This document shows positions 12,011 to 21,607 of a stretch of 64,000 nt of DNA, piece after piece (the first letter of the stretch is position 1; each line of letters begins with the position of its first letter). Where the stretch lies: positions 62,001 through 126,000 of the forward strand of contig CANNZV010001190.1 of NCBI GenBank assembly GCA_947561585.1, written 5' to 3'. The DNA comes from Caprella mutica (taxonomy: Eukaryota > Arthropoda > Malacostraca > Amphipoda > Caprellidae). Both the position numbers and the translations under genes were made by a program. The notes below the pieces were generated by a model, which did not search any database, had not been told where the DNA came from, and saw only the letters and a program-made list of their open reading frames with translations.

Positions 12011-15000
12011 CTGAAAAGAAAGGGTGAATGTTTACAATAATTTGGTTCAAGATGGATGAAGTCATGCTTCCAAATTTAGTCTCTAGCATGCCTTAAACGC
12101 AAAAAAACTGTGATAAGATTTAAAGTATGTCATATAAAATTTAGATTAATGTAGACTAACCATCCGTAAAGTATGTGTAAACATGCATTTTTACATCTAG
12201 TGTATTATATTTTTACCGACTGTATGAAGACAATGTTGGTGACCGGTATATTCCACCTCAGTGAGTTCCACTCCGGTATATTCCACCCAGGTAAATCCCA
12301 CCCCGGTATATTCCACCCCAGGTATATTCCACCCCAGGTATATTCCACCTCAGTGAGTTCCACTCCGGTATATTCCACCCAGGTAAATCCCACCCTGGTA
12401 TACTTTTTAAAATTTAAAATAAAGATATTTTCCATTAAAAGCAGGAGGGTATATTCCTCCCCCTGTTTCCACCCCGGTAAGTTCCACACCACTTTACGGG
12501 TAAGGTTTGGATAGTCATTAATATTAATCATTTATTAATATTTTATTTAAAACTAAGTAACTTTTATTTTATTTACATCCAATTTAACCGTTTGTTGGCC
12601 AATCACAAGCTGTTTTTTCTTTCACTACACATGTGATAGAACAGCAGAAAGAAAGTTTGTGTGAATGCACTTTTTCAGTTCAATCTTCATCAGTTCAGCA
12701 ATGTCCTCAAAGCTGTCTTTGGTGATTGGAAAAGAATGTGGATGGCGTCCTTTGGGACCCAAACTGTCGTAATTTGGATTAATAAATTTTTTATTTCATG
12801 TTTATCATTCTTTAGCCGCAAGTTGCACTTTTAGAGTATAGTGCTAGGTTTATGCTCTTCAACTACGAGGTTTTAGATTTTGTGTTAGGTATGCTCTTAG
12901 GCATCATTTCATTCACTTGTCTCTGATAGGTGGTACCTGACTTGGATTATGGAGCCAATTACCTTTCTGACAGCTCCTTCCAGTCGCTAGCATTTAATTT
13001 TCTTTTGTCGTCAGTATATGGCCTTTTGTTCCGACACAGACATTAAACCTCTAATTATAATAATGATATGTTCTTCAACTATGAGGTCTTACATTTTCGT
13101 TTTGATTAGGCTCGTTGTCTTCATTTACTATCACATCTTCATTTCCTCTTCAATCCGTGAGTCCAGCCACTAGTGCTTGTGTCCTTTTTAGTCACATTCC
13201 TTGGTAAGTGACTGCATTCACGGAGTAGCTTTTCTGCAAACATGGGCCTTGTATACGACAGATGGTAGCAAGGTGATTTTGATCATAGAGCCAATTTCTT
13301 TTCAGACTGCTTCTTCTAGTCCTTTGTATTAAATTTCTTTTTGACGTCAGTGACATGGCCTTTGGCTCCAAAGTAAACGTTTAACCACCTACTAAAGTAA
13401 ATTAAATGTTCACTGGGTGAAATTAACCGGGGTGGTGTATACCTTGTGTAGAATCTACAGTGGTTGAATGTACAGGAGTGGAATTTACCGGGGTGGAATA
13501 TACCTAGAACCGAGAATGTTACCGATTTTTCGCTCTGATGAGCACTTCAGAATATATCTAAGTTTAATATTTTCGACTACAGGTGTTCATTTACACTATT
13601 TTAAAAATAAACATGCTACTTATAATCCATCAAACCTATAATAATCGTGTTGCTGTGCATATTTAGCAGTAATAATTTGAAACTCACTTTCAGAGCAATA
13701 TTAACGAATGATAATTTAATCGGATATTTTGCCTTGAAGTCTACAGTTGTTATGGGGTTGTTCATGAAACTGATTGGTTGGGAGGAAGACTTGGGTGCCT
13801 ATTCAATATCACCGAATTTTGAAATTAACTTGCCAGGAAATTGAATCATCAGAGCAGCCATTGAAACTCGTGATGTGTTTGGCATATGGCGCCCTATTGT
13901 TGAATATATATAATATCAATATCTTTATCTGATGCTATAGGGAAAGAATAATCATTTATCATCGTTAATTAACCTTCTGAATTAATAGTGACTATAATTC
14001 CTGCCAAATATTCAGAAAAATATGGACAAATAACGTCATGCACATTGACTGAACACCAAACTGTGACCTGTTGAGGATGAAGAGGTAGAGCATGGATATT
14101 TATATTTTCAGGGTTTCGACTTGTACAAACTCTTGAATATTGCTTGTTAAAGGCTACATCACACTTGTCAGTGATCCGTCCGGGTCGTCACTGGTTCGTC
14201 TCCTCTCTGTGATTAAGTGTCAGTGAAAAAATGTATCGTTATTTTAATTTTTTTACGAACACAATCAGACAGTACCTGCTTCTCGCAGTGATAAAAATAC
14301 ACTGACCGGTGACGTACCGGACGGATCCCAGACATGTGTGAAACAGCCTTGACAGTACCATCCAAGTAGAACTGAGCTTCAGCTGGCATGATAAGTTGTT
14401 CCGTGAAATTAGGGTTCATTTCGTTTATTTAAAGAAAACGACTAAGTAAGTCGTCTTCTTTTGTCTAAATCTATTGTAATGCAGCTTGGACAATTTGGAC
14501 CTTGTAGAGTTTAAACAATAATTCTTTATAACCGTAGCTAACCCCCACTTAAAACATGTTTTGCAATTCATCTAACTGATGAATTCGGTTTCATTTCACT
14601 TTAACGTTTTGCTATGTCCGTTCGGTTGTCAGTCTACCAGTTAGTTTTCGAGGTGATATCTTGTGAGTTGTCTGGAATTTTTTAACACACTGTTTAATAA
14701 CTAACACAGAAGGAGCATTACGTGTTTTGAATCTGTTCTTGAATGCTCATTAAATATCAAAAACACTTTCGGAGATAAGAAACTGCCGTTCTGCGAAGAT
14801 GAGGTAATTGTAGCGTCGAATAACTAGCCATGTTGAAATATGGGTTGAATTTACTTTTGTAAATTAGTAAATTTACATAATAAATTTACCGGGGTGGAAT
14901 ATGCTTGGGTGGAATATACCGGGGTGGAATTTACCGGTGTGGAATATACCTAGAACCCTTAAATACCTTTAGTGTCGGCTAGAAGATATGTTTTCAGCCA

Positions 15001-18000
15001 TTTGAGCTCATCTCTTGTTTCAGGGTAGTAGAGGACCATGTCTTCAGGACACTGGTGAGTGTTCGAAACCTCCTTCACAATTAGAACACACGATTCTCCA
15101 ACATAGAAGCGGGGTGGTTCGCAGTAAGATCCTACAACGAGACATGGGCGTCAAAAATTTGTAGAGGAGAATTCTCACTACCTTTATTGTAGAAAATTGT
15201 AATATCCTCTATAACAATATTTATATTTTCTTCAAAGAAAGAGTTTTGATCACAAGATAATTTCAAATTAATAGGATAGTAAATCAATAAACAATCAAAA
15301 TATTCATATCATCAACAGATATTTATATATATGTTATGAGTGCACATTGAATGTATTCAATAATTATACTATAATTCAATTTCTTTCCAAGGTGATTCAG
15401 TACCAACATTCATAAAAATTATTATTCAATTTCTAAATATCATAATTACTTAGGAAGTACATGTTCACTTCATCGTTTCTTTGCAGCTCCATGCTCATGA
15501 GAAGTTTTGTGGTGACTGAACACTTGAAGAGTTCATCACTCAACTTTGCTATGGTTACCCCAAGACAAACCGTCGAAGCGCGGCATTTGCTTATGCAAAG
15601 ACCTGGTGGGAAATAGCATGTGATATACTTTGCTGTTGTTTATTTCGAAAAAGCATTCATATAAATGGGTAGATATTACAGAACATCAATTAAAGACCTG
15701 ATCTTATTCAAATGCATCTGAATGATAGTACAATCTATTTATTTTTCTGATAAATTCGAAAAATTGAACTCAATTGTAATAATCGATAAGGAAGATTTGG
15801 ACATTTTTACTTAGTATACAAAACAAAAATTATTGTTAAATGTAGACAAATTTATAAGAATTTTTTTAAATACATTATTATATAAATATAACAGAAATAA
15901 ATCAAATACAATATAGGAATTAAAAACTAAAACCTGTTTTAGAAACTACTAAGAGAAGAAACAGAAATAATTGTATTAGGGACAGAGTACAATTTCTTTG
16001 TTTATACAGCGCATCTTTACATGGTGCGCGGAAAATTCCACTGCGGAAAGTTCCACTGAGGAATATTCAACTGAGGAAAATTCCACTGCAGAATATTTCA
16101 CTGGGAAAATTCCACTATGGAAAATTCTACTAAACCAATAAAATTCGATATTAAATTGTAATGTATTTTTTTTTTATCATAAATTGTAATTATTTGTAAT
16201 TTGTATTTATTTGTAATTGTATTTATTTGTAATTGTATTTATTTCTAATTATTGTATTTATTTGTAATTGTATTTATTTCTAATTGTATTTATTTCTACT
16301 TATTGTATTTATTTGTTATTGTATTTATTTGTAATTGTATTTATTTGTAATTGTATTTATTTGTAATTGTATTTATTTGTAATTGTATTTATTTGTAATT
16401 GTATTTATTTGTAATTGTATTTATTTCTAATTGTATTTATTTCTACTTATTGTATTTATTTGTTATTGTATTTATTTGTAATTTGTATTTATTTGTAATT
16501 GTATTTATTTGTAATTGTATTTATTTGTAATTGTATTTATTTGTAATTGTATTTATTTGTAATTGTATTTATTTCTAATTATTGTATTTATTTGTAATTG
16601 TATTTATTTCTAATTGTATTTATTTCTACTTATTGTATTTATTTGTTATTGTATTTATTTGTAATTGTATTTATTTGTAATTGTATTTATTTGTAATTGT
16701 ATTTATTTGTAATTATTGTATTTATTTGTAATTGTATTTATTTGTAATTATTGTACTTATTTGTAATTGTATTTATTTGTAATTATTGTATTTATTTGTA
16801 ATTGTATTTATTTGTAATTATTGTACTTATTTTTAATTGTATTTATTTGTAATTATTGTACTTATTTTTAATTTTATTTATTTGTAATTGTTTTTAACAG
16901 GACAATGTATACTGTTCCGACCATATGACCAAATGACAGTTCAAAATATATTTTTATAAATTATTTCACCTGAATAGGTGATAGATAGTTTTCCTGTAGC
17001 TTGATAACTAGGAAACGTTAACTTCATTCAAGGAAATATCTAGGTCTGTTCATTGTTAATCCAAGAGTGTTTAGGATAGTGTCTTGTGCTAATGTTACAG
17101 TTTTATCTTAATCAATAAGGCTATGGTAATTCGAGCTGTATTTTTGAGAAGCAACTTCTATTCTTACATTATTTTATCTGTGTTTTTGTATATATAATTG
17201 TAATTTATTTTATTATAGCAAACCCTCGTAGTAGACCAGAGTTACGTTCCAAATTGGCTTGGTCTAGTAAGAAACTCACTTTAAAGTTTGCATAGTAACC
17301 TAGGGACTGGTCCGTGCGCGCCAGCTAGTCCTCACTATGACAGTTATAAAATCTCAACAAATTGACTTTTCAATATTTTTTCATAAAATCCTTCATTTGA
17401 TATTTACACATCCATTGGTAAACGCCAAAAAAAAAATTATCTACTTAAAATAAAATTAACAAGCAAAGATAAGAAACAAATATTTCTTGGGTTTTAATAA
17501 AACATTTATAATTGAACAAGTAGTCAAGCTTAATATTCGCTTATACTCATTATAAAATAACTTTGGTCGATGTTTGTAAAATATTTAGAATTTGCAACCC
17601 GGAACATCTATGATTATTAAACTGGTATTATCTACCTAATTCTCTGACAATAATTTTAACTCGATTGAATTGGAGTGCATATTAAATAGTAACATTTTTA
17701 CATATAAATGAATATAGTGAAAATGAAGGTGTTGTATGATTGACATGGAGAATAACAATGTAAATGTAATAAATATTGAACATACATATAAGTTGATTGA
17801 ACATTTGTTTTCCCTGCACTGTAATTAGTTATTACAATTAGGCTGATAAATTAAGCACACAGTGTGGACTCTCTTTTGTATTTTTTTTCAAGATTCTGTA
17901 ACTCGTCCACTGGGGGAATTGCCACTGGGTGAACTGCCACTGGGGGAACTGCCCATTTGGGGGAATTGCCTCTGGGTGAACTGCCACTGGGTGAACTGCC

Positions 18001-19053
18001 CATGTGGGTGAATTGCCACTGGGTGAACTTCCCATGTGGGTGAACTGCCAATGGGGGTGAATTGCCACTGAGTGAACTGCATATGAGGGTGAATTGCCAC
18101 TGTGTGAATTGAGACTGGCTAAATTGGCACTTAGAGAGAATTGCCACTTGTTTCCCAGTAAACATTAAAATGTTGGGCCAACGTTGGCCCAATTCAGAAC
18201 GAAACTGTGGGCCAACACTGTCATACCGGTCTCGGTGTATTAGGCTATCAAAGGCCCGACATTGGCCCACCTCACGGATGTCCACCGGCCCAGAACAGTA
18301 TAACCACGCATAAACGACTTATTGATGCTGGCAATACTTAATGTTCCCATGCCATGCATCTATGGCCAGTACTTTTTTCATATTGATTAGATTACGCTAT
18401 ACAGAACACGTGAAGACAACAGTTACTTATAACAATGTAGTAACTGGCCTACAAATACATTTTACAGATCGAAGTAGGAAAAATAGAACAGTTGCCAATT
18501 CAAACTCAAATCTAGGTATATAATTTTATTTACGCTATTTTAACCAAATAAAAATATTTCTATTTGAAATTAAATAGAAAGTACAATTTTCAGTGTGAAT
18601 AATTATTTCAAACGAAAACATAACTTTTCATACTAAATATATGAATTAACTAGCGTCCAAGTTCAATTTTATGAATGAAATAAATGGCAGTGGCAATTCA
18701 CCCACATGGGCAGTTCACCAAGTGGCAATTCCCCCACATGGGCAGTTCACCCAGTGGCAATTCCCCCACGTGGGCAGTTCACCCATTGGCAATTCCCCCA
18801 CGTGGGCAGTTCTCCCGGTGGATATTCCTCCACATGGGCAGTTCACCCAGTGGCAATCCACCCAGTGGTAATTCCCCCCGTGGCAACTCCCCTAGAACCG
18901 ATTGATCTACTCACATGTGGAGGTCTCGTTGTGATTATAGTCGATGTGAGTCTCTTGCAGTGAGTGTTTTGGGTGACTGAGTAAACGCATTTGCGACAAT
19001 GCTCCTCCGAACAATGTGGAGTATGTGAACAGCAAAATACTGAAGAAATTCAT
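11778..19053 (-). CDS. Secreted C-type lectin, tandem copy 2
   Basis: Exons 18915-19053, 15450-15602, 14967-15131, 11778-12010 join in frame (690 nt, 229 residues). The signal peptide is MNFFSILLFTYSTLFGGALS. The cysteine module is CLCISKCRASTVCLGV. The lectin half has YCEPPRFYVGESCVLIV, HQCPEDMVLYYPE, GVWTWGNGETHPGV, GQPNNPEIETC and LDDLDC before CKIPL. The EPN tripeptide of copies 1 and 3 is QPN here; in this family EPN to QPN/QPD changes can alter sugar preference (inference). The introns are much enlarged by minisatellites and MITEs. Same exon phases as its neighbours; transcription is expected toward lower coordinates. Confidence 0.85.
12243..12500. repeat. Minisatellite CCGGTATATTCCACC (left arm)
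   Basis: Units of about 15 bp alternate CCGGTATATTCCACC, CAGGTAAATCCCACC and CAGTGAGTTCCACT. They are interrupted at about 12400-12450 by ATAAAGATATTTTCCATTAA, also found at about 10540-10565. Arrays of the reverse orientation lie at 13415-13512 and 14872-14958. Confidence 0.8.
12880..13400. repeat. Two diverged copies of a ~200-bp segment
   Basis: About 12930-13075 and 13255-13395 are direct, diverged copies (ATAGAGCCAATTTCTTTTCA versus ATGGAGCCAATTACCTTTCT; both end in GTCAGT...ATGGCCTTT). They lie between the opposed minisatellite arms and are probably the core of the same mobile unit. Confidence 0.55.
13415..13512. repeat. Minisatellite, inverted arm (GGGGTGGAATATACC)
   Basis: Reverse-complement orientation of the 12243-12500 array. 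It ends in ACCTAGAACC at 13502-13511, the same cap that ends the arrays at 14958 and 18899. Confidence 0.75.
14150..14350. mobile_element. MITE, AAGGCTACATCACAC ends
   Basis: The inverted ends are AAGGCTACATCACACTTGTC and the reverse complement of GACATGTGTGAAACAGCCTT. Both are followed internally by GATCCGTCCGG. About 200 bp, in intron 3 of lectin copy 2, no coding. Confidence 0.75.
14872..14958. repeat. Minisatellite GGGGTGGAATATACC beside exon 3 donor
   Basis: Five or six units in the same orientation as 13415-13512, ending in ACCTAGAACC about 7-8 nt from the copy 2 exon 3 donor (GT at 14966-14965 on the minus strand). Copy 3 lacks the array at the matching place (22930-22950). Confidence 0.8.
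14967..15131 (-). CDS. Lectin copy 2, exon 3
   Basis: 165 nt, acceptor TTGTAG, donor GTATTT. Nearly identical to exon 3 of copy 3 (RFYVGESCVLIVKE, CPEDMVLYYPETRDELKWLK). A minisatellite begins about 8 nt into the intron. Confidence 0.85.
15450..15602 (-). CDS. Lectin copy 2, exon 2
   Basis: 153 nt, acceptor CACCAG, donor GTAATT. Encodes CISKCRASTVCLGVTIAKLS and SVTTKLLMSMELQRNDEVN. Confidence 0.85.
16030..16136. repeat. Minisatellite GGAAAATTCCACTGC
   Basis: About seven 15-16-bp units of GGAAAATTCCACTG with substitutions, directly followed by the AT-rich 16-bp array. Its ATTCCAC core resembles the arrays at 12.2 and 14.9 kb. Confidence 0.75.
16175..16890. repeat. AT-rich 16-bp satellite (TTTATTTGTAATTGTA)n
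   Basis: About 45 units of a 16-bp repeat, with occasional 20-bp units (adding ATTG). Some longer blocks, such as the TTTCTACTTATTG block, are repeated, indicating higher-order amplification. In intron 1 of lectin copy 2. Confidence 0.9.
16900..17905. other. Intron 1 of lectin copy 2, unique part
   Basis: AT-rich with no exon seen. The last ~60 bp (GTGTGGACTCTCTTTTGTAT, CAAGATTCTGTAACTC) match intron 1 of copy 1 at 8452-8495, which defines the empty site for the adjacent insertion. Confidence 0.5.
17906..18899. mobile_element. ~990-bp insertion with inverted minisatellite arms
   Basis: The left arm at 17908-18145 is (TGGGTGAACTGCCAC)n. The right arm at 18688-18899 is its reverse complement, (GTGGCAGTTCACCCA)-like, ending in CCCTAGAACC. 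The core contains CCAACGTTGGCCC palindromes and no clear gene. Lectin copy 1 has the uninterrupted site: its intron reads CAAGATTCTGTAACTC then ATTG at 8480-8499, while here CAAGATTCTGTAACTC and ATTG flank the insert. No target duplication was seen. The arms create three overlapping spurious open frames on each side. Confidence 0.8.
18915..19053 (-). CDS. Lectin copy 2, exon 1
   Basis: ATG at 19051-19053, donor GTGAGT at 18914 downward. The intron just after the donor is occupied by an inserted minisatellite element whose cap ends at about 18899. Confidence 0.85.
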
Positions 19054-19190
19054 TCCTTTGCGTTAGAGTAATCAGAGATGTCTTTATCACGTTCAACACT
19101 GCAATGGTAACTAGGAGACTGTGACTGAGAATAAACAAAGGTGTGATCACACGCTTGAATGTGGATCGATGTAATGACCACAAGTTATTA
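18915..19190 (-). promoter_or_regulatory. Lectin copy 2 exon 1 with conserved 5' flank
   Basis: 19054-19190 is the counterpart of the flank upstream of copies 1 and 3 (GTGGTCATTACATCGATCC, CACCTTTGTTTATTCTC). No core promoter motif could be assigned. Confidence 0.3.
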
Positions 19191-19394
19191 CGATAAAAGT
19201 TAATCACCTAAAAATAATGGTCTCGACTATGTAAATATGTTATTCTAGCAAAGAATGAATTTCTCCAGCTCTCAATTATAGAAGAAAGCCATCACCAAAT
19301 TGTCAGAATTAACAAATCAACATATTAGATGTGGAAAGATCGCGTGATATTCATCAATATATATCGCTAATGACAGTGAATAGAAAAGACCCCT

Positions 19395-20000
19395 TCCACT
19401 CTATATTTTTTTAATCTATTCATTAGAGCTATAATGTTCATGAAACTGCAAAGCATTTCAAATTAAATTCTATAAATTTTCTAAACTAAACATAAGGATG
19501 ACTTACATCTGACTAATTGAAAAAAGGCTACCTACATATATCATTACCTAAATACCGTTACCCTAAAAAATATTTAAGACATATTATAGGATATATTAGT
19601 TACCGTAAATAAATATATTACAATATATTTGAAATCTATTAAAAATACTTAAATACCTAATTACCATTAAATATAGGACAACACAAGAGAGAGTTTAATA
19701 AGCCTCTCTTTTTATTCTATTTAATCTACATATTAGAATGTCGAACATTATGGCTGAGTTAGAATATTTCTTATATAATTAATTACGAAGCGATTGCTTG
19801 ATCAATTTCTTTTCTGTTAACTGTGATATGTTATATAACTTTAGTTCTTCAAATTTAAAAAATCTAGAGAAATGTTAATTTAGCGCGTTCTAGTCTTATC
19901 GGGCATATCGGGTAAAGGGATCGATACATCTACAAATTTTTACTTGGAGTTTGCTGTAAGATCCTGCAACCAAACGTGGCTTTAAAATTTAATGTTCTCT
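19395..20000 (-). pseudogene. Relic of a fourth lectin copy (intron 3 and exon 3 stub)
   Basis: About 19395-19900 aligns by eye with intron 3 of copy 3 (22415-22920): CCTTCCACTCTAT, TTAGAGCTATAATG, CCTAATTACCATTAAAT, CTTTTCTGTTAACTGTGATA all have counterparts in order. About 19940-19975 retains the upstream end of exon 3 (minus strand TGCAG|GATCTTACAGCAAACTCC). The remaining exon 3 sequence is missing and no exon 4 is present. It is therefore a dead fragment between copies 2 and 3. Confidence 0.6.
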
Positions 20001-20054
20001 CTTCCTATTTTATAAATCGTATTTGTCCTCCATAATTAAGTTTATAAAATATCA

Positions 20055-20310
20055 TCTACGCTGAAAAAAAATTGAGTCAAATTGACTCGAAATTAGAGTT
20101 TTCAATTTGTCCTAAAACCGACTTAAAAATGTGAGTCAATTTGACTCATCCTAATAGTTTACTAAAAAACAGCAGTCATATTGACTCCCAATTCATAGTC
20201 AGATTGACTCAGGTAGAGTCAATCCAGAAATATGCCTCCAATATTAGAGTTTTGCAGTCTTGACCCAAGCGATGAGTCAGGATGACTCGCTATTTTTTCT
20301 CAGTGTACCA
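20055..20310. mobile_element. MITE with GACTCA-rich interior
   Basis: The ends are imperfect inverted repeats: ACGCTGAAAAAAAATTGAGT on the left and the reverse complement of ATTTTTTCTCAGTGTA on the right. The interior repeats GAGTCA/TGACTC at least eight times on both strands. Confidence 0.6.
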
Positions 20311-21374
20311 CAGGACTCAAGTATGATTATTTTATCAATTCTCCGCGAGTAGAACCATCCGAAAGCTCCTTCACCTTTTTTGTTCATCATTTTGACTTTT
20401 ACACCAATAATAATTGTACAATACGATATACAAATGTCTACAACAAGAGCATGTTATCTACATTATATTTGAACATACCTATATTTGTTATATCTGCATT
20501 AACCTTTTATTGTGTTTACGATCATAATAGCAATTTCTAGTTGTTGGAAAATTACATTCGGCATATAGTTAATATATGAAATATATAGAATATTATGTGA
20601 GTTATCTCTAATCGAAACAAAAAATGAGCAAAAATAATTGTACTTTTGCCGTAAAATTCTGATTCTACTGCCGAAGAATAATTATTTAAACAGATATATT
20701 CTACCATGTTAGACAAGGTGCGGCGAAACACATTCGGCGCACGACACTTTCGCCGGGAATTTAAAAACACTATACGTTTTAAACTTAAGAGATTTTGTCC
20801 ACCTAAGGTTAGGATAATGGTCTGAATGTGGGGTTTGAACACCCCCCCCCCCTCCTCCCCACCCTTTCTCTCCCGTCCAGGTTTGATAATGACAAAATGT
20901 ATACTTTACTGGGTTTTTTCTGCAATACTGTAATAAATGAGAAATCTCTTATAAAGTTTCAAAATGTGACAAATTACCATTCAAATTTACATGGCTGACA
21001 CAGACAAAAACCTTGAAAATCTTTCATGAAAAATAATAAAAACGTATTCTCCTTTATCTAATTTGATGTCAAATATCGTATTAGTAGTAGAATACTTTAG
21101 CGGTAAAAGTAGTATGACAGGAATGAAAAGGAAACAAAAATTATTGAAATTGCAGTTAATTATCATAATTAGTTACAAAAAGTCAGCCTAATATACATCA
21201 ACTGATTTTTCTAAAGCATATTATAACATATTATATATTTGTGATTACGAGATAATCATTTGTGTTAATCGGAATAACTCCAATACATGAATCTCAAAGA
21301 GGAAGAGATACATTTCTTAAATGTACATCTAGACTAGAAATGTGATCTGATGTGAAATTACAAATTATTTTCAC
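20311..21374. other. Intergenic between lectin relic and copy 3
   Basis: No gene seen. Contains a C12 homopolymer-like run at 20840-20860, a segment at 20990-21130 that is an inverted relative of 10290-10510, and pieces resembling the copy 2 downstream flank (GCATATAGTTAATAT near 20560 and 11496). Confidence 0.45.
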
Positions 21375-21607
21375 CTACAATGGGATCTTGCAAATATGAC
21401 TAGTCTTCCAATGACATTCCATATCAACTAGTCCAATGATGCCAAGACTAATTTTCATGCTAGTACAGAACTCAGTTGCAGGGTTATTTGGTTCGCCATC
21501 CCACCAAAAGTTCCGACTGGGAACTCCTGGATGGGTTTCCCCATTCCCCCATGTCCAAACACCATTCTGTTTCGTCAGATTAATGTTGTAATGGAAGGAC
21601 TCTGAAT
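21375..21607 (-). CDS. Lectin copy 3, exon 4
   Basis: 233 nt from acceptor TTTTCAG to TAG at 21375-21377. Contains NGVWTWGNGETHPGVPSRNF, EPNNPATEFC and ECHWKTSHICKIPL. Confidence 0.85.
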
